NCBI RefSeq assembly: GCF_033568475.1
Contig: NC_133120.1
Coordinates: forward strand, 89,980,151-90,044,150
DNA: 64,000 nt
Origin: Henckelia pumila
Taxonomy: Eukaryota; Streptophyta; Magnoliopsida; Lamiales; Gesneriaceae
Reading direction: 5' to 3'
Part shown: piece after piece, positions 13,901 through 25,113 of the stretch
How the letters are laid out: each line of letters begins with the position of its first letter
How positions within the stretch are numbered: the stretch's first letter is position 1
The notes under the pieces: model-generated
The model's database searches: none
Seen by the model: only the letters and a program-made list of their open reading frames with translations
What the model was told of the DNA's origin: nothing
Made by a program: the position numbers and the translations under genes

Positions 13901-14787
13901 AAATATAGAATGAAATCATGAATATATATCATGCTAATATTGAAGTTACATGATATAGACAATAATACTGTTTGTACTCAAGTTCTACAAGACTACAGTC
14001 TACAACCTGTGGGCTTGTTACATGATTTCATTTAAAATTACTCTCATTTTTTTCAAAAAAAAAATCTTATACTGATTGGGGTTTGAATTTGTTGTTAATT
14101 CGATCAAAATTTTGAATGATTTTTATGTAACAACGCATCTTTTGCTTCCATCATAGCGAATTGTATATATTTCCATTTACATACTTTATATGAAAATGTC
14201 AACTCAAAAGATTATTTATCTCACACACTTTGAAGATACGTAAACGTGTAATGTTTTCTAAGTGTTTGGTAACTAATGTTTTTCAATTATATTTAAAGAA
14301 TTATTAAACATGTGGTTTATATATGCTAAGCTAGCCGCGAATGAGTTGGGTACAACACGAAGCTGTAGCTTGTGAATTGTCGAGTCGCTTACCAAATTCA
14401 ATGAACATGTTTCGACATATATATATATATATATATAATTTCATGCATAGCTTTTTATTTAAATAGGCATTAAATTGTTTATTCGACTGGAAGAAGTAAA
14501 TGCTTAAAGGGAAGAATGAGGAGTTTGATGTTTTATTTATTTATTTATTTATTTATTTATTTTTTGGTTTGAGGTTGAATATATACGTTGAATGATATTT
14601 AGATTTTATGTATACTAATTATAAATATTATTTTATCTTAAATTTTACATATCAATTGATTCTAAAAGGTAAATGTCAATCAATTTTTATCAAAAAGTTT
14701 TGGTTCTGCCATTTTCCACATTCTAGAACTTCAAAAGTTGATGACGTAAAACTCAACATACAAGGCTTTGGATTCAATCATCATAGC
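10501..14787. other. Intergenic, AT-rich, no gene
   Basis: 4.3 kb upstream of the HT1-like gene. Contains an (ATT)n tract at about 10943-10977, a (TA)n tract at about 14419-14437 and a (TTTA)n tract at about 14531-14562. No open frame with family resemblance was seen on either strand. Confidence 0.55.
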
Positions 14788-14990
14788 TAGGTGTGCAAAC
14801 GAATCAAATTACTTGTGAGTATCTCATGAGCAGCTCAGTCAAAACTCGATTCGAGCTCGAGTAACTCGAAATATACACGAGTCGAGTTCGAGTATGAAAT
14901 TAGTTACTCGATCGAGCTCGAATAGACAAATACAAGTCGAGCTCGAGCTCGAATAGTTATGATACTCGACTCGACTCGTTTGCACCTCTA
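14788..14990. mobile_element. hAT-type MITE with 8-bp target duplication
   Basis: The ends are inverted repeats: taggtgtgcaaacga on the left, and tcgtttgcacctcta on the right, whose complement is tagaggtgcaaacga. The host octamer atcatagc flanks both sides (14780-14787 and 14991-14998). An 8-bp duplication with TAG-type ends is the signature of the hAT superfamily. The 203-bp interior is built of repeated gagctcgag/actcga words and codes for nothing, so the element is non-autonomous. Confidence 0.85.
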
Positions 14991-14998
14991 ATCATAGC

Positions 14999-16355
14999 TA
15001 CCTATCTATATATAATAACAATAAATTAATAAATACGTGTATATAAAATTTGTAGCCCGTTACATTTTTCTCTGCATTTTGTATGCAGTTGGTAATAAAA
15101 AATAACACCACACAATAAAATAGAACACCAAAGGGGGTTTAGTGCATTTGGTAGCTTACAAAAAGGCCAAGTACACCTACACGTGAGACACTCTGGTCGT
15201 CTAAAACCCTTGAAGTGGTGATTTCATCGAAAATTTATCTCGCATTTTGATATGTTGCACCACAACAGCTACTTGAAATGAAAACATTCCAGTCGCTAGA
15301 GTAAGAACATCGACGCCACTCTCGTGGTCACCATGTGTGGGGGGACGATACCATTTCCAGTATCCAGTTGCCTGTAAGCGTCGGTGCTCTAGCTATTCTT
15401 GCAAAAGCAAAATATATATCAGAAAAACAATTGCAACTTACACCCACTCAGGTAAGAAGTAAAGATATAAGCAGATTACTTTGGGACAAAACTATATCGA
15501 CGATAAAATGCGCATGTTCAGTGCCTCGTCTAGTCAACTTCTTCCATTCGGTAAAAGCAAAGACATTAATCCAAAAAAAAAAAACGAACAAAAATAACAA
15601 AAAACAAAGTGATCATATTTCATTTACTTAAAATGTCTCGAGACTAATAAAAAGACCCAGTGATGCAACCAATGTTATATGTAGCACGTGGAAAGGAAAC
15701 TCACATGGCTATGAGTTGTTTATTTAGCTATTCATGATCAGCATTCAGTTATTTATTCTTCCAATAATAACATATTTCTAATATACAAACTGAGGTCTAG
15801 ATTCTTCTGCCGAGAGGGCAGAAATGCAGGAATTTATGTGAGCAAATCATGCATTAGCAACTTATTCCTTCTGCTTTTCTCAAAAACAAAACTGTGCATC
15901 ATGGTCCTGCCCCTCTCCACCAAACAAGGGGAAAAGGATGAGTACAATAAGTGAAAAAGTTTGCAAAAACTAATCAGGGAAACGTCTAAGCAATCCTCTG
16001 TTAATGCGACAAATTCTCCTGACCTACACCACCTTGCCATTATATTGCGTAATTGATTGCAACAGGTTAGTATCTGGATGGAACAATGTCCAAATGCCAT
16101 TTAAATATGAAGAAAAGCTACATTTAGTTGACCAGGAGGCAATTTTGTTCAAGTCCTTGCTTGAAATCCCTGCCATTTAGTTGACCAGGTCCCATTCTCA
16201 TTTGCAAAATCAAGATACAACGGCTCAATTAAATAAGTACATACATATATTCACACGAGAAGGGTGCTTGTGTTGTGGACAAGTGAATATAGCCCCAGCA
16301 ACGGAAAATAATGTAGCATAGCTCTTATACCACCAGTCAGAGAAGGTATTTACCA
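14999..16355. other. 3' flank of COQ2, no gene seen
   Basis: Less AT-rich than the region to its left. The part nearest 16355 is probably the 3' UTR of the minus-strand COQ2 gene. Frames such as the 98-residue one at 15335 show no family resemblance. Confidence 0.4.
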
Positions 16356-19300
16356 TCAAGGTAAGAGTTTTCCAAATAATATCCCGCCATAAACAATAGC
16401 ACCAAACCATTTGTTGGATACAAACCTGACAACAAATGGCAAATAGTCTTTAGTAAAATTTAGAAGATCAAAATTTAACACACTTCATAAATCCAAACTA
16501 GCAATCAGAATGATATACATCTAGATAATAATTCTAATATACTAATAACTCACTGAATATACACAAAATATATATGCAAAATGAAAAACATTGAAACTGA
16601 ATCTCTAAGTACTCACTTTTTGTTGCAATCAACTCGACTTGAGAGGTCAACTGTCATGATCTGCCAAGCTAACTGGGAAGATGCAGCCATTAAGAATGTG
16701 AAATATGGCCATGCTGCTCAAAACGAAAACAGAAAAACCATAATAATGAAAAGTAGTTAAATATCATTTCTTATCAGAAAAAAACAGTGTACCAGGTCTG
16801 ATGGTCGTTTCCCCAAGAAAAATGCAAAGTTAACTAAGCAGAGTGGAAGTGAACATACCAAGATTAGCATTATATCCACTAAGAGCAAGGCTGCTAATGC
16901 ATGCTATTCCGAAGCCAGTAACCCACTTTTTACTGGAATCACCAAATCGTAAGGCTGTTGATTTGACACCAACTTTCAGATCGTCTTCTTTGTCCTAATT
17001 GTACAACTATCACTTATGTCAACAAGAAGGAATCTAAATCTGTGTGATTATAATGAGCATATCATGCTAGGTGCCACATTCATTAAGAGAGACCACATCG
17101 CAAACAGCACACTCTCATGCAAAAGCTACTATCGAATATAACAGCATTCCATAGATAAATTAATGAGTAGGTGGTAACTGATGTTAAAGTGCAAAATGAA
17201 ACTCTAAGGGCACCAAGATTCCATAAAATGAGATATAAACTTCAAAATTCAAATCATGCAAAATGCTGAACAAGCATGGTGAATTAACAAAAACACGTGA
17301 AAAACAAAATGGCCAATTCCTCAACCCTTTTGCCAAAGACAAAAGATGGATGCATTTAGGACAGAACAATTAGAAGCATTATCTTTTACAAGGATGTTTT
17401 AAGCAGGCAATCCAGCTCAAGGAAACCAAAATAATCATCACCATTTAAAACATACGGCAGATTTGGAGGCCATCTGATGTGTCCTAACTAGTCACCAGTC
17501 TTTTCCATTTGTTGTTGTTCATAAAATGCACGCAACCAAAAAATATTTCACCTGTTACTAACCCAAGCAAGTCTCAACCATTGTAAGAAGAACAATTATT
17601 CACCTCACTTCCAGATTTGAACTCAGATTAGGATCGGAAAGGGTCCATAATTTTATTTACTGTGGAAGAGAAAACCTAAAGGTAAAAACACTGTACCTGA
17701 TGAGCATATATTGTATCATATACAAGAGTCCAAAATACACCCGAAGCATAAAGTGGGAGTACAACAGCTGGATCGAGGCTTTCTTTAACAGCAGCCCAAC
17801 CAAGTAAAGCGCCCCAATTAAATGTCAAACCAAGATATGCCTGAGGCTGAACCAACAATTAAACAGTTCAGATACATTAGCTAATATAATGAGGAGGCTT
17901 CTTGGTGCATGTTCATGGCTCTTTGTTGGCTTCATGGCAAATTGAGGCAGAAAATGGAATAAAAGGTGTTGGAAGATTTTTTTTTTAGAAGAACAAATGA
18001 AGAGAGACGAAAATGCATTACCCAAAATGTCAGCCTCTTCATGAGAGGATATGAAAATACTAGCAGCAATGATGAAGCTCCCAAAACACGACTGCAAGAT
18101 ATTTAACGAGTCAGGTTAACTGCCATTATCATATACAACAGATAACCATCTTCAAGAGCACCAAATGTTGGAAACATACATTGTTGACATATGGCTTTGT
18201 ACCCCAGAAGATAAGCCGTCCCTTTAACGATTATAAAAATAACTCTGAAGACATGTTTCTTTAAAAATTTATGTAAGAGATATACTGGAAAACAAGTGCT
18301 CCATTAAGATTTACAGAATTAAGTCCGTTTTTTTGTAAAAACGGAATAAGTACGAACCTAAAATTGTTAAGTTGCAGTAGAATTCCCAAACCCAAAAGCA
18401 ATTGAAAACCAAGAAAACAAAGTCCTTGAAAAGGCGTTAAAACACCGCTAGCAATGGGTCTCAATCTTGTCCTCTCTACCTACATGCAAAGCTATGAAAA
18501 ATGAAACAACAAAAATTACAATAGCGAGTGAGCATGTAAATTCATCCATATCAGTGGAAGACCATGCATAAAAAAGAATTAGGAAAAATAAATGTTTAAT
18601 CAAAGCAGCTAAGGAGGTTTAAACGGATCAAAATGATGATGAGTCTGTTGTACACAATTAAGAAATGAAAATAAAAATCCAATCAACAAAGTGATAAGAG
18701 ATATAACAAAACTCAACAAAGTTGATATGACCATCGTCCATCTGGGTGCCATCTCCAATTTTTCCAATTAAAAAACAAGAATTTTAGATCAGTTATTTCG
18801 GATTATCAGTAGACCAAAACAAATATATGCTGAAGTGAAACACTCCTTACCTTAGTATCAATATCCCGATCAAGTAGATCATTAATGGTACACCCTGCAC
18901 CACGCAAAAGCAATGCCCCAGTGCCAAAGAGCACCATCATCTTAACATCCGGAAGGCTCCCTGGCGCTGCTGCCATCGTAATCGACCTACATTTAACAAT
19001 ATAATGCATTTGACATTCAATAAACAATAGAAGCAGTTGACCACCCAGCCTGACTGGAAAAAAGCACGAGGCTTAATTATCTCATATGTAACTTTAATTT
19101 TAATCCTTTTTCTACTAGTGTACGTTGAGATTATAGGTTGAAATGCTGACAAGAAGAAAATTCATGACTTTTCACGCCTGGGGAAAAAGGCGCACGCAGC
19201 AAACAAATTCCACCTGAAATGTGACACGAAATCTAAAAAATAAACAAATTTGTTTACCACATGCAAGGCCAAGCAAGGAGCCATGTACCAATGGGCTTGT

Positions 19301-19655
19301 CAAGCCGAGCAAGGAGAGCAAAAGGTCGAGCTTTTCGCGGCAAATAAACATCAATCCACGAACTACCACCGCCGTCATTACCGTTCGAAGTTTGTTTTTT
19401 CTTTTCATTTTCTTTAGATGCGATCTTTGAAAAAAAAGAGCTCTGGAAAAATACGTGATGTGCGCCAAGCAGTCGAGAATGGTCAAATTGGCGTTGAAAA
19501 TTGGAATTTCCATGGAATTCGGAGAAGCTGCGTGGATGACGACGAGAGTCCACGAAATCAGTAGGGCTTAGCGCCGCCGGATGTCGCTGGTGGGAGTAGG
19601 CGGCGGAGAATAGAGAGTAGCGGCGAGTGATTCGAGAAAGACGACTGATTCCCAT
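16356..19655 (-). CDS. COQ2: 4-hydroxybenzoate polyprenyltransferase, mitochondrial
   Basis: Eight exons on the minus strand: 19655-19258, 18986-18851, 18479-18358, 18091-18022, 17846-17697, 16994-16859, 16713-16617 and 16425-16356. All borders are GT-AG and the sum is 1179 bases, or 392 residues, close to the 407 of Arabidopsis PPT1. The enzyme attaches the polyprenyl tail to 4-hydroxybenzoate in ubiquinone synthesis at the inner mitochondrial membrane. Both Mg-prenyl diphosphate motifs are present: N168-D169..D172...D176 (NDLLDRDID) and D286..Y289-A290..D293...D297 ([13 protein letters not shown]). The first 100 residues are basic, Ser/Arg-rich and poor in acidic residues, as a mitochondrial presequence should be. 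The rest is strongly hydrophobic, as expected of a UbiA-family multipass protein. No truncation or missing key residue was seen. A CT-rich tract lies just upstream of the start. Confidence 0.95.
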
Positions 19656-19664
19656 TACGAGAGG

Positions 19665-19691
19665 AGAAGAGAGAGAGAGAGAGAGAGAGAG
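19665..19691. repeat. (GA)n tract in the COQ2 leader
   Basis: On the coding (minus) strand this is a CT-repeat ending about 10 bases before the COQ2 ATG. Pyrimidine-rich leaders are common in plant genes; a role in expression is inference. Confidence 0.75.
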
Positions 19692-19699
19692 GGCGGTGT

Positions 19700-20053
19700 C
19701 TTGTAATAATAATTAATTAATTGGCAGAATGTAGAGTGTTTTTTGAATAAATTGGCCGAGGTTCCTCTTTTATTTATTTATTTATTAATTAATTATTTAT
19801 TTATTTATTTTTAGTTCGATAAGTTAATAATTTTTTATATATAAGATAAGTTAATAGTTTTTTATATATAAAAATATTAGAATAGCGCATTTTAATTAAC
19901 ATTGAAAATTATTGTAATTCATGTTTTACATGAAAATTTAAACATAACCAGACTGCATAAAACCATTCTAATCAAACTGAATTAAATATTTTAGATTTTC
20001 AACAGGATAACCGAATTGTCCTTACAAATTAAAATTAGAAGATTTACCTAAAA

Positions 20054-20104
<51 letters not shown>

Positions 20105-20434
20105 AGTTTTTGTCATTTTTGGTAGATTTTATTTTATTTTCACTTTTTTGTCATTTATATTTGTTTTAAAAAACCTCAAAAATTGTAGAGCCCGTTTTTT
20201 GCCCTTGAATTCTATATCGCATGAATTTAATTTTATATGCAATTATTAAAATTTCTTCACATATTGGGAAAAGCCGCATGAATATATATATGTTTCGAAA
20301 CTCTCCACCAATCCTAAAATATGACGCCTATCACTGCGTATGTACAATTTCCACATTCACCTTTGATTAAATCTTCGTGTTGTAGTTCTTAAAATTATTC
20401 GGAAAAATATCGTAAATAAACTAGTTTGCGGCGA
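19700..20434. other. Intergenic between COQ2 and the CASP-like gene
   Basis: Holds the COQ2 promoter on its left side, TTTA repeats near 19767-19812, and a perfect (AT)n microsatellite of about 45 bases at 20057-20101. The right side should hold the 3' UTR of the CASP-like gene. No open frame of note. Confidence 0.5.
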
Positions 20435-22564
20435 TCAAGTTGTATCCCGATTGCAGAGGTTGTAACCGGAGACAAGAGAGCTCACTGAGAAAGCTAGAAA
20501 AGCCAAGAAGGACATCGCTATTGATGCACTGGCCATGGTCGTGAACTTATCACTGCCCCAGTTCGTAATCCAGTCGTCCACCCTGGTAGCAGCCGACGAC
20601 GATGCTGACATTAAAAAATATGCCAAAATCTGCTAGACACATGGAAAAAAGGCCATAAATTTTAGGTCGTACCAAGAAAACATATAAGATTTTGTGGAGG
20701 ATGGAACTTGCCTGATCCATTGAGAAATCGAAATGGTAACGTAAATGGTGGGAGATTACATCTTTTCCTGAGCCCAAATGGTATGCCAGATTGTAGGCTT
20801 GAAAACCAGAATACACAAATCCAACGACATTAACAGCAAGACAGTACCTTTACAAGCAATTTCAAGGGATTATCAGTAGTAATCTATAACATAAAAACAT
20901 ATTTGCACTTCTGACACATCAGAGATACCAAGTTCAAATCTTGAAACTCTATCCTTTTCCACATGTGATTGATTTTGATAACTTTGCTAAAGATAAGATA
21001 AGATAAGTGTAGGATCGTAATGGTGACTATTGCTCGCCTGAGTATGTGAGCAAGACAAATTTACACTGAGTTGCGTGATTAAGATCAAATTTTAATGACA
21101 TTTACACCTTGATGAGTTTTCAAGAGAATGGTAGCTTGGATATACTTAATTCAATAGAATCATTCCCAACTATGAGATTGAAAACCATACATAACAGATA
21201 GAATTAACCATCTTACATATCTTATTCAAGAGAAAAGCACGGCAACCAAGCAAAATAGAGAATTAACTACTAGACTACACATAGGTAGTGTTTTGTAGAG
21301 CTTCTAAGAAGTACTTCTCAGCTTTTTCTTTCAAAATTTTGTTAAGAAAAAACTGAGAATTGTGTTCTAGAAGCTCTACAAAACACCACCATAGAACGAC
21401 AAGATTGATGCTCAATACAACAGCATGTAGAACATATATACAATGAACCTGAAAAGCCATTATCTTCTATGGTATTGGCTCCCTCAAATCATTTATCTCG
21501 TAGCCAAACGTAACTCATCAATCATTAACTACTCAATAATACGGCACCATTGTATAAGATAGCGATCCGATCATGTGATTAGGCTTCTTCATTCATTTGA
21601 TCCGATCATGTGATTAGGCTTCATTCATTCAACTGAGCCACATCTAAAACAGTGATAACAAATTACTTCCTCACTTAATCCCTTCCCACTGACATAAAAA
21701 AAACTATGCAATAATATACAAACAACAAGTAAAGATGCAAAATTTTAGCATAACATGTAGACATGTAAAATGCATTTGAATGGAACAATGGAACTGAGCA
21801 TTATACCGATACTCTTTGTAGCGATCGAATGAATCACCACTCCATCCTTGAGTCCTATCAGCAGCCATAACCGAAAACGAAATCACACAAGCCACCACCT
21901 CGAATATTCTAATCACCAATGCTGCCTTCCTCACCAGCCCATTCCTTCCCGACCTCCGCAAAATTGACTCCACCGCAGCTCTTGACCTTATCTCTCCCCC
22001 AACCTCATCCTCCCCACCACCGAGTTTCCTCTCCTCCAACCCACCTCCTCCTCCTCCAACCGGCTCTACTTTCCTCACTTCGGGTGGCGGCTCCTCCCTC
22101 ACTAGCTTATTGACCCCAAGAACCATGGGCGATGCCCCTTTCACATATGACCCAATATTCTCCGACTTGGGTTTATCAGAAGAAAGGTGTTGGCCTCGGT
22201 CATTTCCTCCGGACGTCGGGAAACCTGGGGTAGGATCACAATTCTCCGATGGGGGTTTTTCATAATGAGGCGAAGGACGCCAGTCTCTACCTCCGGCAGC
22301 GGCAGAAGTCGCCTGATTGTTCGATTTTCTCGGGGATGGAACCGGGGAACGGTACATATCAACCGGAACCAGGGCTCTACAATTATTCTCAACAGTAAAA
22401 TCGTCGTTTTCAGTCTGAAAACGAGGATCATCGGGTCGAAGTGGAGAGTGGAAAGAATCTCCGCGACTGGCAGTTGACTCAGTATCGGACATTGATATGT
22501 GACCATCGCTGCTTCTTCGCAGCGTTTTCTTGCCATGATTACTCCCCCCGTCCTCGTTTTCCAT
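20435..22564 (-). CDS. CASP-like membrane protein (CASPL4A type, DUF588)
   Basis: Three exons on the minus strand: 22564-21807, 20847-20712 and 20629-20435, giving 362 residues. Residues 1-210 are polar, rich in Ser, Pro and Gly with a glycine run near 170-175. The CASP/MARVEL-like membrane part follows, with segment 1 at about 213-235 ([17 protein letters not shown]). The extracellular part carries [12 protein letters not shown] and [12 protein letters not shown], and the last segment ends [10 protein letters not shown]. The long N-terminus with these blocks matches CASP-like group 4A. Casparian strip proteins scaffold membrane domains; most CASPL members lack an assigned role, and none is claimed here. 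The second intron uses a GC donor (CAG|GCAAGT) with a normal AG acceptor, which keeps the frame and the conserved MDQ|ILAY junction. Intron 1 (0.96 kb) holds a hairpin element. Confidence 0.88.
21284..21390. mobile_element. Hairpin MITE inside CASP-like intron 1
   Basis: Long inverted repeats: the left arm ggtagtgttttgtagagc and the right arm gctctacaaaacaccacc pair over about 40 bases with few mismatches around a short loop. Ends of the GG..GTGTTTTG type recall PIF/Harbinger MITEs. The flanking ata/ata could be a 3-bp duplication, but it is too short to be sure. Confidence 0.65.
21562..21634. repeat. Tandem duplication of about 36 bp in CASP-like intron 1
   Basis: The block gatccgatcatgtgattagg plus the following attcatt sequence occurs twice in a row with small differences. 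Confidence 0.75.
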
Positions 22565-25113
22565 TAAAATTTTCCAAGAAAATCACCAAATTTGCTGTTC
22601 CTGTAAAATTGAAAGAACAAAAAGAGAAAGATGCAAGCAAGAAGAGAGAAGGGGAGTGTAGAAACCGAAGAAAGTTTCGAATTTGAAATGCATGGAGAAG
22701 ATGGAAGCAAAGCTGTGAGGCAGAGGGAATTGAATTGATTCTGCGTGGGAGATGTATGCCAATCAATCCCACCATCAACGACGTCGTTACAACATCAGCC
22801 TGTGCATGAATCGAATATTTTTTTTTAAACTTTTCTAAATAATAATAAAATTTAATTTCACGCGTCTACTTAAATACTCCTTCGACTCATCAAACTATAA
22901 TACTCGTACGGCATCGTTTGGTTTGAGTGATAGATAAGTAATCCATGGATAAATAATATAATGTAAATTAAAAATAAATAAATAAAATTAGTTAATACAT
23001 TATTTGATTTGATGGATAGATTATAATTTATTTGATTTAATTGATGTAAAATTATTAATTAAAAAATAGATAAATAATATGACGAAAATAAGGCGAAATT
23101 GATTGAGATAAGTTGTACATAGATTAATAATACATCAAACCAATGTCGTAATGAACAACATGTCAACATCTATAAATGTACTTAATTAGTTTCATAGCAT
23201 GATTGAGCAAAAGAACTAATGCTTTAAATTATAACTTATACAAAGTATTACTAATAATATATTTAATTTGACCCATGTTTGGTAAGCACAATTATTGAAG
23301 AAAAACAAAGTCACACTCAAAGTATATTTAGTACAAGTTGATATTCTTCTTATTTAGTTTCCAACATTTAATTGCTTATTTTTATTAACACCATAACATA
23401 AATATAATAATAATAATATCAATTTCGTGGTCCCTTCTTCTCCCTTAAAAGTAGAATGTATTTTGTTTTGCAGTGTGACCGTGTCAATTATAGCATTTAA
23501 CTCTAATTATAGTTATGATTTTTATAATGTGGCTTTAGTCATCTCCAATTTAAATTTTTTGCTTTATTTTTCTGAATTTTTTTTTAAAGTTTTTGAACAT
23601 TATTATTACCTTCTTATAAAAGGAAATTTATGTGACTTCTCATGTTGGCTTGCTAGCATAAATTTTTAGTTTGGTATGGTACCACTTTCTCCAAATATTA
23701 AAGGTGACAATCTTGTGAAATACAACTGGGAAATATTCAAGTGTGATATACAAATCACGATTCACAAAAACTCTTCGTACGGTTATACGGATCAATTTCG
23801 CGAGACGGATTTTTTTATTGGGTCATTCTCATTCATGAAAAAATTTTGTTTTTATGCTAAAATATTAATTTTTATTGTAGATACGGGTAAAGTTGACTCG
23901 TCTCAATAATAAAAATTCGTGAGACTCTTTCACAACAGACATACTTCACGATTTTTAAAAACATGCATTTCTATAAATAAAAATCGATTATTTTAGTATT
24001 TTTCTTAAAAATGGAAGCATTTCTAATGTTAAAATGCTTCAATGAAAATAGTTTTTCTTTAATTTCATAAGGAAGAATTGATATAGGCTTCTTTATTTTT
24101 TTCCTAGCGTTTTTTTAAGACAAATATTACCCCATTCAAACACCAAACTTTTATTATTATTATTTTTGTGTAAAAAAATGTCTATCCTGGCTAAAAGTGA
24201 GTGGAATCCCACCTTTTTATATTCTCGTTTTGGGAGTCCAGCAAATTCCTTTGTCTTTTACCTTTATTCCTCCTTGTAGATTCTCCATCTTACAATAATC
24301 AAATTTCAGCATTTGTTTCTTTTTCCTAATCGTTCTAGTTATTTACTTCATCTTCTGGCACGTATGTTTGCGCAATTTAAACAAGCCAATAACTCGACAT
24401 GGACTCAAGATTACACATTTTAAGTGCGTAGTTTAGAAAATATTTTCTAAGTTTAGGAAATTTTTGTCTTTATTAAATTTGAGGGAGAACCACAATGGAG
24501 ACTGGAGAGAACCTGAGATGGCTTTCCTTCCACTTTATGTGCACATGAAAAGTTGCCAAGAAAACAAATGTTCCCAAAAAAAAAAAAGTTGAATTCATCA
24601 AAGAAATATGGCGTCACAAAAAATATTCACATGAAATTAAGTTAGCTACGGATTCATGCGGCTATTTTTCATGGATTTAAGCCACACCGAAAAGGATGGA
24701 ATGGGCACCCAGATATAGAATGAAATGAAGATTAATCAAAATTTGCGAAAACTAAACTCGTATTTCTTGAAATACATAATATAATTTTTTAAATGTCACG
24801 CCACCATTTTACATTAAATGACGGCTTATATGTGTTCCCCTACGCCTTAAAAATGTTCGATGGATGTCATAAACATGAAGCACAGATGAGGGCTAGCTAC
24901 TAAGATATGGTAAAACACTTGTCACACAAGAGAACACAACCATTAACGATGCACAAATTTTTCTTATACCACAAAAGTTCTGCTTCTGCCACTGAACAAA
25001 ATACATCAGGATGGTTTCAATCAACCCTGGGTACTTTTTCTTAATCACAATTGGTCGAATCCCACGGTTAAAACGTAGTCAAAACAAAAACAATCCGAAA
25101 CCACCAAAATAGC
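22565..25113. other. Intergenic between CASP-like and SIS3, no gene
   Basis: The left end holds the CASP-like promoter and leader. A candidate MITE is at 22909-23148. Around 23750-23940 lies a degenerate copy of a repeat with gagactctttcacaacagac-like ends. The right end should hold the SIS3 3' UTR. No open frame with family resemblance. Confidence 0.5.
22909..23148. mobile_element. Candidate PIF/Harbinger-like MITE
   Basis: The left end cggcatcgtttggtttgag and the complement of the right end, cgacattggtttgatg, form imperfect inverted repeats around an AT-rich, non-coding middle of 240 bases. The TTTGGTTTGA-type end is typical of many plant MITEs. No exact target duplication was found, so the superfamily is a guess. 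Confidence 0.45.

Noticed and set aside
15335-15631. 98-residue frame near the COQ2 3' flank
   Set aside because: No domain or family feel, ends in a lysine/asparagine-rich tail from an A-rich run, no splice context that extends it.
22187-22477. 96-residue plus-strand frame over the CASP-like exon 1
   Set aside because: It is the antisense shadow of a real coding exon of low-complexity composition.
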